Shown in pieces: positions 43,776 to 52,076 of a DNA stretch of 52,512 nt. Every line of letters begins with the position of its first letter. Positions within the stretch are counted from its first letter, which is position 1. The stretch spans positions 1 to 52,512 of the forward strand of contig CAZYDJ010000005.1 of assembly GCA_964646035.1 (NCBI GenBank), written 5' to 3'. The stretch comes from CAYLMM01 sp964646035. GTDB taxonomy: Bacteria > Krumholzibacteriota > Krumholzibacteriia > LZORAL124-64-63. The notes under the pieces were generated by a model. It was not told where the DNA came from. It saw only the letters and a program-made list of their open reading frames with translations, and ran no database searches. A program made the position numbers and the translations under genes.

Positions 43776-44369
43776 TCAGGCCAGATCCAGCTCGATGCTT
43801 GCGGGCTGGATCAGCGGGTGGTCGTCGAGGGCTTTGCGGGCCTCGATCACCAGGTCGATGCGGCCGATGACCTTGCCCGATCCGTTGACCTCGTAGTCGT
43901 GGGCCGGAGTATAGCCCTCCATGCCCTTGGCGTCGGGGTCGAGCGTGTGGTCGAAGACATGGTCGACCAGCTTCAGGCCGTCCGGCAGCGAGTGCATCAC
44001 CTTCTGGATCTCCCGGCCGTAGCGCGGCGCAAAGGCCTGGTAGGAGAACTTGAACGAGGCCGAGCGGACCCGGCGCTCGGAGACGAGCTCCACATCGCAT
44101 TCCGCCAGCATGTCCTTCGCGCGCTTCTTGATCAGGGCGCGGATCTTCGAGTCGACCACCACATGGCATTCCCGAGGTTGGAAGTGGATGAACTCCTTGA
44201 CCTTGTCGGCTATCTTCGGCCCCGTGATCTTCTCTTCAGAGCTGTAGAAGATCCCGCCGGTCTCTCCGGAACCCATCTTGAGACCCGCCAGCAGCCCGTG
44301 GACGAGCACCAGCGGTCCGGCCAGGACCATCTCGTAGAAACCGAGCCGGTTGTTGTTCTGTGCAGCCAT
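43776..44369 (-). CDS. Unknown protein linked to the NhaD-type antiporter
   Basis: A 197-residue protein with one hydrophobic N-terminal segment (YEMVLAGPLVLVHGLLAGL, about residues 12-30) and a mixed alpha/beta soluble part. A lysine/arginine-rich helix (KIRALIKKRAKDMLAE) lies near residue 85. No domain recognised. Its start is 11 bases downstream of the antiporter stop, so the two are one operon. It may be a regulatory or accessory subunit of the antiporter. The name is descriptive only. Confidence 0.6.
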   Translation of the reverse strand: MAAQNNNRLGFYEMVLAGPLVLVHGLLAGLKMGSGETGGIFYSSEEKITGPKIADKVKEFIHFQPRECHVVVDSKIRALIKKRAKDMLAECDVELVSERRVRSASFKFSYQAFAPRYGREIQKVMHSLPDGLKLVDHVFDHTLDPDAKGMEGYTPAHDYEVNGSGKVIGRIDLVIEARKALDDHPLIQPASIELDLA

Positions 44370-44380
44370 CTTCCGCCCCC

Positions 44381-45976
44381 TTACAGGAAGAACACCAAGG
44401 TCGCGATGATGAACGTCGGGACCAGTATCGGCAGTGAATACTTGAGCATGTATCCGAAGAAGGAAGGCATCGGGATGCCTGATTCCTCGGCGATCGATTT
44501 GACCATGAAGTTCGGAGCGTTTCCGATGTAGGTCATCGCGCCCATGAAGACGGCGCCGGAGGAGATCGCTTTCAGGTCATGGATGAAATCCGGGTTGGCC
44601 AGGGCCTCGGCTCCGTAGCCGAGCAAACCGGGGACGGCCGACTCGGGCATGCCGAAGCTGCCCAGGGCGGTGTTGAAGAAGGTCAGGTACGTGGGCGCGT
44701 TGTCCAGGAAGCTGGACAGCCCGCCGGTGACCCAGAAATAACGCGCCGGAGAATCGACGAAGCTGATCAGTCCGGCCAGGGCTCCCGCGGTGCCGACGCG
44801 CAGGATGGCCAGGGCGGGGATGATCGTCATGAAGATGCCCGCGAACAGATAGGCCACTTCCTGGATCGGGAACCAGGTGAACTCGTTGTTCTTGCGGATC
44901 ATCTTTTTGGTGGTGATCAGCGACAGCACTCCCATCAGAACCAGCCACAGATCCTTGATCTCGTTCTGCAATTCGACGTACACGTGGCCCATGATCGGGA
45001 TCTGCTTCAACGAGACGGCGCCCGAGAAGATCACGCCGCCCATGATGCCCAGCAGGAACAGGACGTTATGCAGTCCCTGGATGTGGATTCCCTCACCCTT
45101 GCCGTCGTCCGGGGCCGGCTTCTCTTCCTTGCGGAAGTAATAGGTGTCGATCAGGAAGAAGACCACCAGCAGGATGCCGCAGACGAGCAGCATCTCGGTC
45201 AGGAGGCCGGTGGTGACCCAGAAGAAGGGCACGCCGTGCAGGAAGCCCAAAAACAGCGGGGGATCGCCCAGCGGGGTGAGCGAGCCGCCGATGTTGGCCA
45301 CCAGGAAGATGAAGAAGACGATCAGGTGGACCTTGTGGCGGCGCCAGGAATTGGCCCGCATCAGCGGTCGGATCATCACCATCGCCGCGCCCGTGGTGCC
45401 GATCCACGACGCCAGGGCGGTGCCGATCAGCAGCAGCAGCAGGTTGACCCGGGGTGATCCGCGCAGCGATCCGCCCACGAAGATTCCTCCCGCCACGGTG
45501 AACAGCGCCCAGAGCAGGACGATGAACGGGATGTAGTCGATCAGGTAGATGTGCAGGATCTCCTGCACCGCCTCGCTCTTGAACGCGATCACGAACGGGA
45601 TCGCGAACAGGAGCGCCCACATGGCGGAAATCTTGGGAAAGTGGTGATGCCAGAAGTGGGGCGCGAAGAGCGGAAAAAGCGCGATCGAAAGCAGGATCCC
45701 GATGAACGGCAACGCGCTCCAGAGCGGCAGGCGGGATCCGAGGGCGGGCCCCTCGTGGCCCTGGCCGTGCCCGGTTCCGGTTGCGTCCACCGCTGCGTGT
45801 TCAGCCTGCGCTTCGGCGGTGGTCTCGGCGGACACGGCGGCCGCTTCGACTGACTCGGCGTCTTGCCCGTGATCCTGGGCGGCGACGGGCGCAGCCGCGA
45901 AGACGACGGCCATACCCACGAGCAGCACTGCCGCCGCGAGGATCGGGTTGAGTTGGCGAATTCGGGTCGATTTCAT
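44381..45976 (-). CDS. NhaD-type Na+/H+ antiporter (ArsB/NhaD superfamily)
   Basis: A 531-residue membrane protein. The N terminus has a hydrophobic segment (about residues 10-32) followed by a His- and acid-rich loop, then about twelve membrane spans. The segments IGGSLTPLGDPPLFLGFL and FLDNAPTYLTFFNTALG match the two ion-binding helix-breaks of the ArsB/NhaD superfamily. It would exchange Na+ for H+ at the inner membrane. I chose ATG 45976, preceded by GGGAG; a frame to 46042 is longer but lacks such a site. Confidence 0.85.
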   Translation of the reverse strand: MKSTRIRQLNPILAAAVLLVGMAVVFAAAPVAAQDHGQDAESVEAAAVSAETTAEAQAEHAAVDATGTGHGQGHEGPALGSRLPLWSALPFIGILLSIALFPLFAPHFWHHHFPKISAMWALLFAIPFVIAFKSEAVQEILHIYLIDYIPFIVLLWALFTVAGGIFVGGSLRGSPRVNLLLLLIGTALASWIGTTGAAMVMIRPLMRANSWRRHKVHLIVFFIFLVANIGGSLTPLGDPPLFLGFLHGVPFFWVTTGLLTEMLLVCGILLVVFFLIDTYYFRKEEKPAPDDGKGEGIHIQGLHNVLFLLGIMGGVIFSGAVSLKQIPIMGHVYVELQNEIKDLWLVLMGVLSLITTKKMIRKNNEFTWFPIQEVAYLFAGIFMTIIPALAILRVGTAGALAGLISFVDSPARYFWVTGGLSSFLDNAPTYLTFFNTALGSFGMPESAVPGLLGYGAEALANPDFIHDLKAISSGAVFMGAMTYIGNAPNFMVKSIAEESGIPMPSFFGYMLKYSLPILVPTFIIATLVFFL

Positions 45977-46049
45977 TTCAGCTCCCGGCTGGGTTGAGGC
46001 GCGATTCATCTTCCGTGGCGCGCTGCGTCCCGGGTCGGACATTCCGAAG

Positions 46050-46078
46050 AAGCTAGCCGTCCGGGTTAATCATGTCAA
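46050..46078 (-). promoter_or_regulatory. Likely promoter of the antiporter operon
   Basis: On the minus strand TTGACA (46078-46073), a 17-base spacer and TAGCTT (46055-46050). It lies 74 bases before the antiporter start. Confidence 0.55.
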
Positions 46079-46228
46079 AAACCGGACGCATTCCGCGATC
46101 CTGATTATTGATCCGCCAAGGCGAAATTAATGGTTGTAGGACTTTCGTGATCCTGTTTAATCGGGATGTCCAAGACGGACCGGTCACGGATCGGATCCCC
46201 TGTTTATTCAACCCGGGAGGAGATCAAC

Positions 46229-47428
46229 GTGAAGATTCTTCAAAAGCTCGCACTGGCTGCTTTTTGCTTGATTACCCTTGCCGCCGCTGCAGCCGCAGTG
46301 GCCGGCGAAGTGGACATGAAAGTGAACGGAGAAGTTCGCTACCGCTGGTTCCAGGACGGAACCGACTTCTCGCCCGACGCCGACGCCTACGGCTACAGTG
46401 AATTGCGCACCCGGCTGGGTGTCAAGGTCCGACCGCAGGAAGGTTTGAAGCTGTTCTTCCAGTTCCAGGATTCGCGCACCATCGGCGACAACTCCGGCGG
46501 CCTGGTCGAGGACGTCGATCTCGGTCTGCACCAGGGATTCCTGGCCTACCAGCCCCGGGAAAATTTCTGGGTCCAGGCCGGGCGCTTCGAGATGAAGTAT
46601 CACGGCGAGCGTCTGGTCGGCGCCGTCGGCTGGAGCAACGTGGCGCGGAGTTTCGAGGGAGTTCGAGTGGGCATGGACCTGGGCGAGGCCGAACTCGAGG
46701 CCTTCGGCAGCCAGCTCTTCGAGTCCGGCGACAACGGCGGTTTGCCCGACCGGTATTTCTGGGGCCTGGTCGCCTCGTTCCCGGAGTCGGGCTTCGATCT
46801 CTTCGGCTATCTGGATCGCGACGAGAGCGACGACGACATGACCCGGACCACGCTCGGCGCCTGGTCCAAGCGCGAGTTCGGCGAGGGCTTCGACTACGAA
46901 GCCATTGCGGCCTACCAGATGGGTTCCTATGACGACACCGACATCGACATCGCCGCCTATCTGCTGCGGACCGAGATCGGCTATACCAACGATTCCGGGC
47001 TGCGCTTCGCCGGCCTTGTCGACTACACGTCCGGCGATGATCCCGAGGAGGAGGATTTCGGCGCCTTCTCGAACCTCTACATGACGGGTCATAAGTTCCA
47101 CGGACTGATGGACATCATCCTCAGCCAGTATTTCCCGAACTACGACGCCGGGCTGTTGGATCTGGCCCTGCGTTTCTCGGCGCCGCTTTCGGACGCCTGG
47201 ATGCTGAAGGCCGACGCCCACATCTTCTCGACGGCCGAGGACTTCAATCCCGAGGGCGAGAACTCCCTGGGCAACGAAGTGGATATCGTCCTGAACTACA
47301 CCGACGGCAGGCTCGGTTGGCAGAACGGTCTGGGCATCTTCAGCGCCAACGAAGATTCGGGATTCGCCGGCGTCGAGGATCCCGACACGGCGATCTGGTT
47401 CTACTCGATGATGACCGCCTCGTTCTAG
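46229..47428 (+). CDS. Porin-like outer-membrane beta barrel
   Basis: A 399-residue exported protein. A signal peptide covers about residues 1-23 (LALAAFCLITLAAAAAAVAG). The mature part opens with VDMKVNGEVRYRW and alternates strands typical of alginate-export-type porins (LRTRLGVKVRPQEGLKLFFQFQ). It ends in Phe, as barrels inserted by BamA do. The GTG at 46229 is preceded by GGGAGGAG. Substrate unknown. It diverges from the antiporter operon. Confidence 0.78.
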   Translation: MKILQKLALAAFCLITLAAAAAAVAGEVDMKVNGEVRYRWFQDGTDFSPDADAYGYSELRTRLGVKVRPQEGLKLFFQFQDSRTIGDNSGGLVEDVDLGLHQGFLAYQPRENFWVQAGRFEMKYHGERLVGAVGWSNVARSFEGVRVGMDLGEAELEAFGSQLFESGDNGGLPDRYFWGLVASFPESGFDLFGYLDRDESDDDMTRTTLGAWSKREFGEGFDYEAIAAYQMGSYDDTDIDIAAYLLRTEIGYTNDSGLRFAGLVDYTSGDDPEEEDFGAFSNLYMTGHKFHGLMDIILSQYFPNYDAGLLDLALRFSAPLSDAWMLKADAHIFSTAEDFNPEGENSLGNEVDIVLNYTDGRLGWQNGLGIFSANEDSGFAGVEDPDTAIWFYSMMTASF

Positions 47429-47452
47429 CCGGGGCGGCTCCGGACGCAAAAA

Positions 47453-47480
47453 GGCCCCCGGTCGATTCCGATCGGGGGCC
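47453..47480. terminator. Bidirectional terminator
   Basis: A 12-bp stem (47453-47464 with 47469-47480, one G-U pair), loop ATTC, with A run before and CCTGTTT after. It separates the porin gene from marC on the opposite strand. Confidence 0.78.
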
Positions 47481-47503
47481 CCTGTTTGCCGGCGGCCTGA
47501 TTT

Positions 47504-48172
47504 TCAGCCGGCGATCAGCTTCGAGATGTAGGGCATCAAGCCGTTCATGATCAACTGGACGGCGATGACCGTGACGAGCAATCCCATCAACTTCTCGACG
47601 ATGCGCATGCCGGTCTGCCCGAGCCGTCTGAGCACGGTGTCGGCTCCGATCAGGATAATCCCGGACAGGATCAGGATGGCGATGACCGCGATCCCGACGA
47701 GCGCGATCTGGGTCATTCCGCCCGCTTCCGCCCGCAGCACCATCACGGTGGTGATCGACCCCGGGCCGGCCAGCATGGGGATGGCCAAAGGGGTTACCGC
47801 GGGGTCGTCGTCTTCGTCGGCGTGGTTGGACTGAGTCGCCCCGCGATCGGCCTCCATCGCCCGATTCAGACCGGTTCGCCAGCGTCTGGGCCGGGACTGG
47901 AGCATATCCAGGCCGATGCCGAAGAAGATCACGCCGCCGGCGATCCTGAAGGCGGAGATGGTGATTCCGAAGGCCGTCAGCACGTAGCTGCCGGCGTAGG
48001 CGAAGACCAGCAGCACGACGGCCGATATCAGCAGCGCCTTGACGAGTGTTTTTCTTTTCTCAGCGTCGGTACTGCCGGCGGTCAACCCGCTGAAAAACGG
48101 GATGCAGCCCAGGGGATCTATGACCGCGAACAGGGAAGACAGGGAGAAGAGACAGAAGCCGTAAACATCCAC
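47504..48172 (-). CDS. MarC family integral membrane protein
   Basis: A 222-residue inner-membrane protein with six spans and the family segments VIDPLGCIPFFSGLT near the N terminus and PLAIPMLAGPGSITTVMVL mid-protein. The MarC family has no firm function; early claims of drug resistance were not supported. An acidic loop (about residues 110-125) separates the two halves. It diverges from the DmsE-type cytochrome gene. Confidence 0.88.
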   Translation of the reverse strand: MDVYGFCLFSLSSLFAVIDPLGCIPFFSGLTAGSTDAEKRKTLVKALLISAVVLLVFAYAGSYVLTAFGITISAFRIAGGVIFFGIGLDMLQSRPRRWRTGLNRAMEADRGATQSNHADEDDDPAVTPLAIPMLAGPGSITTVMVLRAEAGGMTQIALVGIAVIAILILSGIILIGADTVLRRLGQTGMRIVEKLMGLLVTVIAVQLIMNGLMPYISKLIAG

Positions 48173-48204
48173 TTTACTGTTCCTCCAGGGCTATTGGTCG
48201 AAGC

Positions 48205-48232
48205 AACATATGTTATACGATCCGTACGTCAA
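48205..48232 (-). promoter_or_regulatory. Likely promoter of marC
   Basis: On the minus strand TTGACG (48232-48227), a 16-base spacer and TATGTT (48210-48205). Confidence 0.45.
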
Positions 48233-48255
48233 ACCTATATTCGGATGGGGTAAGT

Positions 48256-48289
48256 GTTCGTTAACATTTTGACTTGTTGACAATTGTCA
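48256..48289. promoter_or_regulatory. Operator-like cluster upstream of the decaheme cytochrome gene
   Basis: GTTCGTTAAC (48256-48265) matches GTTCGTTGAC upstream of the tetR gene (51394-51403) at nine of ten bases. A perfect 12-bp palindrome TGACAATTGTCA (48278-48289) follows; its layout, TTGAC-N4-GTCAC, is reminiscent of CRP/FNR-family sites. Both lie in a small AT-rich island 80-110 bases before the ATG. Confidence 0.45.
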
Positions 48290-48367
48290 CAGGTACTATC
48301 CTCCTATGAGTTCCGGACGAGTGGCGACGGCAAGCCGTCATCCCTGGACCTTCCTGGAGGATCCCCA

Positions 48368-49279
48368 ATGAAGAAATTCCTGACCCTTCTGGTCGGGGCC
48401 GCGCTGTTTCTGCCCGTGGCTGTCATGGCGGGCGGGTACGCGTTTCCCGATCGCTTCGATCTGCCCGCGGGCGCTACCTACGCCGGGTCGGAAACGTGTG
48501 CGGAATGTCATGATGACATCGCGGAGTCCTATGCACACGCCGCCCACGATCCGATGCTCGGTTTGACCGTTCCCGGCACCGCGGTCTCCAGTTGCGAGTC
48601 CTGCCACGGGCCCGGCAGCCTGCATGTGGACGAAGGCGGCGAAGGTCCGATCTGGGGCGCGGAGTTCCTGAACTCCCTGGGCGCCGAAGACCGCGCCGCG
48701 CTATGCCTCCAGTGCCATACCGGCCTCGATCACTCCTGGCAGGACAGCCCCCACGCGGGGTCCGCCGCTTCCTGTGTCGATTGCCACGCCGACCAGGTCC
48801 ATTTCGGCGGATCGATCCTGCCCCGGTCGCAGTATCGCATCGAGGGCGAGTTCTGCATCCAATGCCATCAGGAACAGGTGTCCGACTTCCGTCTGCCGTA
48901 CCGCCATCGCGTTCTCGAAGGCCAGATGGACTGCTCCGAGTGCCACTCGCCCCACGGCGAGGTCATCGGCGTCTACGGTATCGGCGGCGAGAACCAGATG
49001 TGTCTGCGCTGTCACGAACCCATGGCCGGTCCGTTCGTCTTCGAGCACGACGCCGTCCAGGGGGAGGAGTGCATCGCCTGCCACCGGCCGCACGGTTCGA
49101 TCAACGACAAGCTGCTGACCCAGGACAATAACTCGCTTTGCCTGCAGTGCCATTACCAGCCGGATTATCCGGTCATCGGAGCCGTCAATCACAGCGGCCC
49201 GTTATCCGGCACCCGGCGGTGCTACGACTGCCACAGCGAGGTGCACGGTTCCAACATCGATCCCAAGTTCAGCGAGTAA
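48368..49279 (+). CDS. DmsE/MtrA-type decaheme c-type cytochrome
   Basis: A 303-residue periplasmic cytochrome. A signal peptide (about residues 1-20) is followed by ten CxxCH motifs (CAECH, CESCH, CLQCH, CVDCH, CIQCH, CSECH, CLRCH, CIACH, CLQCH, CYDCH), so ten heme c groups. Size, heme count and the following MtrB-type gene match the DmsE/MtrA family that carries electrons across the outer membrane inside a barrel. It starts on ATG 48368 with GGAGGATCCCCA upstream. It is the first gene of an electron-conduit operon. Confidence 0.93.
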   Translation: MKKFLTLLVGAALFLPVAVMAGGYAFPDRFDLPAGATYAGSETCAECHDDIAESYAHAAHDPMLGLTVPGTAVSSCESCHGPGSLHVDEGGEGPIWGAEFLNSLGAEDRAALCLQCHTGLDHSWQDSPHAGSAASCVDCHADQVHFGGSILPRSQYRIEGEFCIQCHQEQVSDFRLPYRHRVLEGQMDCSECHSPHGEVIGVYGIGGENQMCLRCHEPMAGPFVFEHDAVQGEECIACHRPHGSINDKLLTQDNNSLCLQCHYQPDYPVIGAVNHSGPLSGTRRCYDCHSEVHGSNIDPKFSE

Positions 49280-49291
49280 AGGAGAGCGGCC

Positions 49292-51160
49292 ATGAAAGAG
49301 AATCGCAAGACCACCGTGCTGGTGCTGTTCGCGGTCCTGCTGGCCGCGGCCCCGCTGGCGGCGGCGGGGCTGGACGCGGGTCCCGCAGTGGGACGCGTCT
49401 GGGCCGAACCCGGCGAGCAGATCGGATTGGAGAACCAGTTCACCCAGACCCTCTGGCTGATGGATCCCTACGGCTCCGACGCCAAGATCGCCGAAGACTG
49501 GCAGCTGGTCGACGACTTCCGCTTCGCCGGCAGCCTGTTCCGGCACGATGTCGCCGAGAACGGCAATTGGCTGACCCTCAAGGCTTCCGGCGATAACGGG
49601 GGCGATTCCGGCGGCGGTTACGTCGGGATGTGGGGCGGTCGGCCGGGCGACGTCGGTTTCGGTGTCGTCTACAAGGGCTTCGACCACTACTACGACCGTT
49701 CGATCGAGACTCCGTTCCCGATGTTCGTCGAGCCGGCCGGTCTGGATTTCCTGCCTACGCTGCGGCGCAACCAGTTGACCGTCGGCCTGAAGAAGAACCT
49801 CGGCGGAACCTACGCCGTGCGCCTGGACGCCGGCTATGAATACACCACCCAGAACGGCGACAAGACCTTGCTGGCGGTCGACTCCGGCCTGCCCTCGCTC
49901 TGGGCGCGGACAGCCGACACGCACCGGTTCTGGCTCGGCGGCTCCGGTTCCACCGGCAAGCTGGCCGCGAATTGGAACGGCGATTTCCAGGCCGACGGCG
50001 GCTATCGCTATCGCGGCGGCCAGGCCGACCTCGATCACGGTTTCGACGTGGACGCGATCGCCTGGAGCGCACGGGCCGGGGCCCGCTACGACTTCTCGAA
50101 CAAGCTGCGCCTGCTCGGCAACTTCGGCTACGCCAACCGCAGCAGCAATCCGACCGAGGTCAACGGCGACGACATCTACAGCCTCGACGGCGAGACTTCC
50201 GTCCATACCGTGGTCGGCGGTCTGATCTATCGCCCGCGGCGGGACCTGAACCTCAAGCTCAGCGGCCGCTACCAGACCCGGGACACCGACGCCTGGAGCA
50301 AGCTGCAGGGCGAAGACTACGATTCGGTGAATAACGACCGCAACAGCACGACCGTCCGGGCGGATATCGGATTCAACGGCCTGAAGGACACTCGTCTCGC
50401 GGGTACCTACCGCTATCTCTCGACCGACCAGGACGAGATGCTGGCGATCCAGGAAGTGCTCTCCGGTCCGGCGATCGAGTCGCAGTCGAGCGACCGGCAG
50501 CAGAAGACCCACGAGTTCACCGTGAAGGCCCGGCGGCGTCTCTCGCCCAAGGCTTCGGTGCGGGCCCGCTTCGCCTATTCGACCAGCGATATCGACGAGA
50601 CCGTGTCCGGCGACGACCTGCGTTATTGGCAGGGCGATCGCTCCGAGGACCGCACCCGCGGCCGGATCTCCCTGGACACGCGTCCCGTGCACGGCGTCCA
50701 TCTCGACGCCGGCTACGAGATGATCCGTCAGACATTCCAGCGTGACGACATCGACGGCGTCGAGACCACCTGGGATTCCGACCGGGCCTTCGCCACCGCG
50801 AGTTGGTTGGCCACCGCGAAGGTGACCGTCCTGGGCGCCGTCTCGATGGGCAAGGAAGACTACGCGATCGACGGCTTCGAATCCGAGGGCGGGCAGCAGT
50901 ACGAGGGCACGACCTGGCGCTTCTCGCCGGGGATGTCCTACCGGCCCCTGGCCGACCTCGAACTCGAGGGCCATTACGAAGGCGTCCGGCAGCGCGACTC
51001 GATCGACTCCGATTTCGATCGCTGGTTCTTCCGTGCGAATTATCGCTGGAACGAGATGACGACGGTGGCTGCCAGCTACCGCCGCTACGAGTTCGATGAG
51101 AACCGGTGGGACGACGCGATCACCGATCTCTACGCGCTTTCGTTCACGAAGCGCTTCTGA
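49292..51160 (+). CDS. MtrB/PioB-type outer-membrane beta barrel for the decaheme cytochrome
   Basis: A 622-residue exported barrel. A signal peptide covers about residues 1-25. The body is long alternating strands, including TTVRADIGFNGLKDTRLAGTY-like segments, and ends in KRF, the terminal-Phe barrel signal. It follows the decaheme gene by 12 bases with an AAGGAGAG site. Size and partner match MtrB/PioB/DmsF. I see no cysteines at all, so the N-terminal CxxC of Shewanella MtrB is missing; that motif is not needed in all homologues. Confidence 0.85.
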   Translation: MKENRKTTVLVLFAVLLAAAPLAAAGLDAGPAVGRVWAEPGEQIGLENQFTQTLWLMDPYGSDAKIAEDWQLVDDFRFAGSLFRHDVAENGNWLTLKASGDNGGDSGGGYVGMWGGRPGDVGFGVVYKGFDHYYDRSIETPFPMFVEPAGLDFLPTLRRNQLTVGLKKNLGGTYAVRLDAGYEYTTQNGDKTLLAVDSGLPSLWARTADTHRFWLGGSGSTGKLAANWNGDFQADGGYRYRGGQADLDHGFDVDAIAWSARAGARYDFSNKLRLLGNFGYANRSSNPTEVNGDDIYSLDGETSVHTVVGGLIYRPRRDLNLKLSGRYQTRDTDAWSKLQGEDYDSVNNDRNSTTVRADIGFNGLKDTRLAGTYRYLSTDQDEMLAIQEVLSGPAIESQSSDRQQKTHEFTVKARRRLSPKASVRARFAYSTSDIDETVSGDDLRYWQGDRSEDRTRGRISLDTRPVHGVHLDAGYEMIRQTFQRDDIDGVETTWDSDRAFATASWLATAKVTVLGAVSMGKEDYAIDGFESEGGQQYEGTTWRFSPGMSYRPLADLELEGHYEGVRQRDSIDSDFDRWFFRANYRWNEMTTVAASYRRYEFDENRWDDAITDLYALSFTKRF

Positions 51161-51349
51161 TTCCGATTCCGGACGTTCCCGTCCCGGCGGCGGGGATGTC
51201 CGGGAAGACGGCGGGCGTTGGGTGGAACCTGAATCAGTTTTTTTCGGGGGATTGGCGCTCGCCGTCGTTCTCGTTTTCCGGACTTTTCCGGCGAACAGCA
51301 ACGGGAAAACAAAAACAGACCGAAGATGTCGTGATTATTTCAACGGCAC

Positions 51350-51377
51350 TTGACAAACAACTAACAGATGCTAGATT
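51350..51377 (+). promoter_or_regulatory. Promoter of tetR-selenocytochrome operon
   Basis: TTGACA at 51350-51355, a 16-base spacer and TAGATT at 51372-51377, about 50 bases before the tetR ATG. It lies in a 266-base gap after the MtrB-type gene. Confidence 0.6.
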
Positions 51378-51389
51378 TATCTAGTTGGT

Positions 51390-51403
51390 GAACGTTCGTT
51401 GAC
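51390..51403. promoter_or_regulatory. TetR operator candidate
   Basis: GAACGTTC (51390-51397), a perfect palindrome typical of TetR-family operators, merges into GTTCGTTGAC (51394-51403). It lies just after the -10 box, where repressor binding would block transcription. The related site is at 48256-48265. Confidence 0.5.
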
Positions 51404-51426
51404 TTGGTGCCGAATCGAGGACTGGC

Positions 51427-52050
51427 ATGGCAAATCCCGCCCGTGTTCCCAACCGGCGACTGGATATCCTGGAGAAATCAGGACATCTGTTCGCTGCTCA
51501 CGGTTATGAAGGCACCGCCATCCGCCAGATTGCCCGCACCTGCGGCATTACCGAGGCTGCGATCTACCGACATTTCGACAGCAAGCTCCACCTCTACGAA
51601 GAGGTGATCCGCCATAAGGCCAGCGAGTTCGACATTCGCTCATTCCTGGCCGACAAACGGGGCAGTGGAGACGTTTCATTCGCCCTGCATACCGTAGCCG
51701 AACACATCCTGAGCATCTCCGCCGAAGATCCCGAACTGGTCCGCCTCATGTTCTTCAACACTCTCGAGGGATACCGGGTCAGCACGGTTCTCTTCCAGGA
51801 ATTGCGTTATCCGTACATCCAATACCTCAGGGAAGAACTGACTATGCTGGTCGAAAGCGAAGCCATCCGGAAGGTCGATCCCTACATCACGGCCCGTTGC
51901 TTCGTCGGGATGGTGATGGACTGCGCCTTGAACGCCAATATCTGGAGTGAACTGGATAAGCAGGATTTCTCGGCCAAGAACGTCGTTTGTAACAATGTTC
52001 CGATCTTCGCCCGCGGCCTGGCCATCCAGGACGGGGCTGATCAAAATTGA
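51427..52050 (+). CDS. TetR family transcriptional regulator
   Basis: A 207-residue repressor. The N-terminal helix-turn-helix shows LFAAHGYEGTAIRQIARTCGITEAAIYRHFDSKLHLYEEVI-type order (glycine, TAIRQIA, then IYRHF). The C-terminal ligand domain is helical and not assignable. It sits between the electron-conduit genes and the selenocytochrome gene, with the same operator-like motif at its own promoter and at the decaheme gene, so it probably controls both. The gap to the next gene is 26 bases. Confidence 0.9.
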   Translation: MANPARVPNRRLDILEKSGHLFAAHGYEGTAIRQIARTCGITEAAIYRHFDSKLHLYEEVIRHKASEFDIRSFLADKRGSGDVSFALHTVAEHILSISAEDPELVRLMFFNTLEGYRVSTVLFQELRYPYIQYLREELTMLVESEAIRKVDPYITARCFVGMVMDCALNANIWSELDKQDFSAKNVVCNNVPIFARGLAIQDGADQN

Positions 52051-52076
52051 AACCCTTGCCAGGGGAGTTCCGGACC

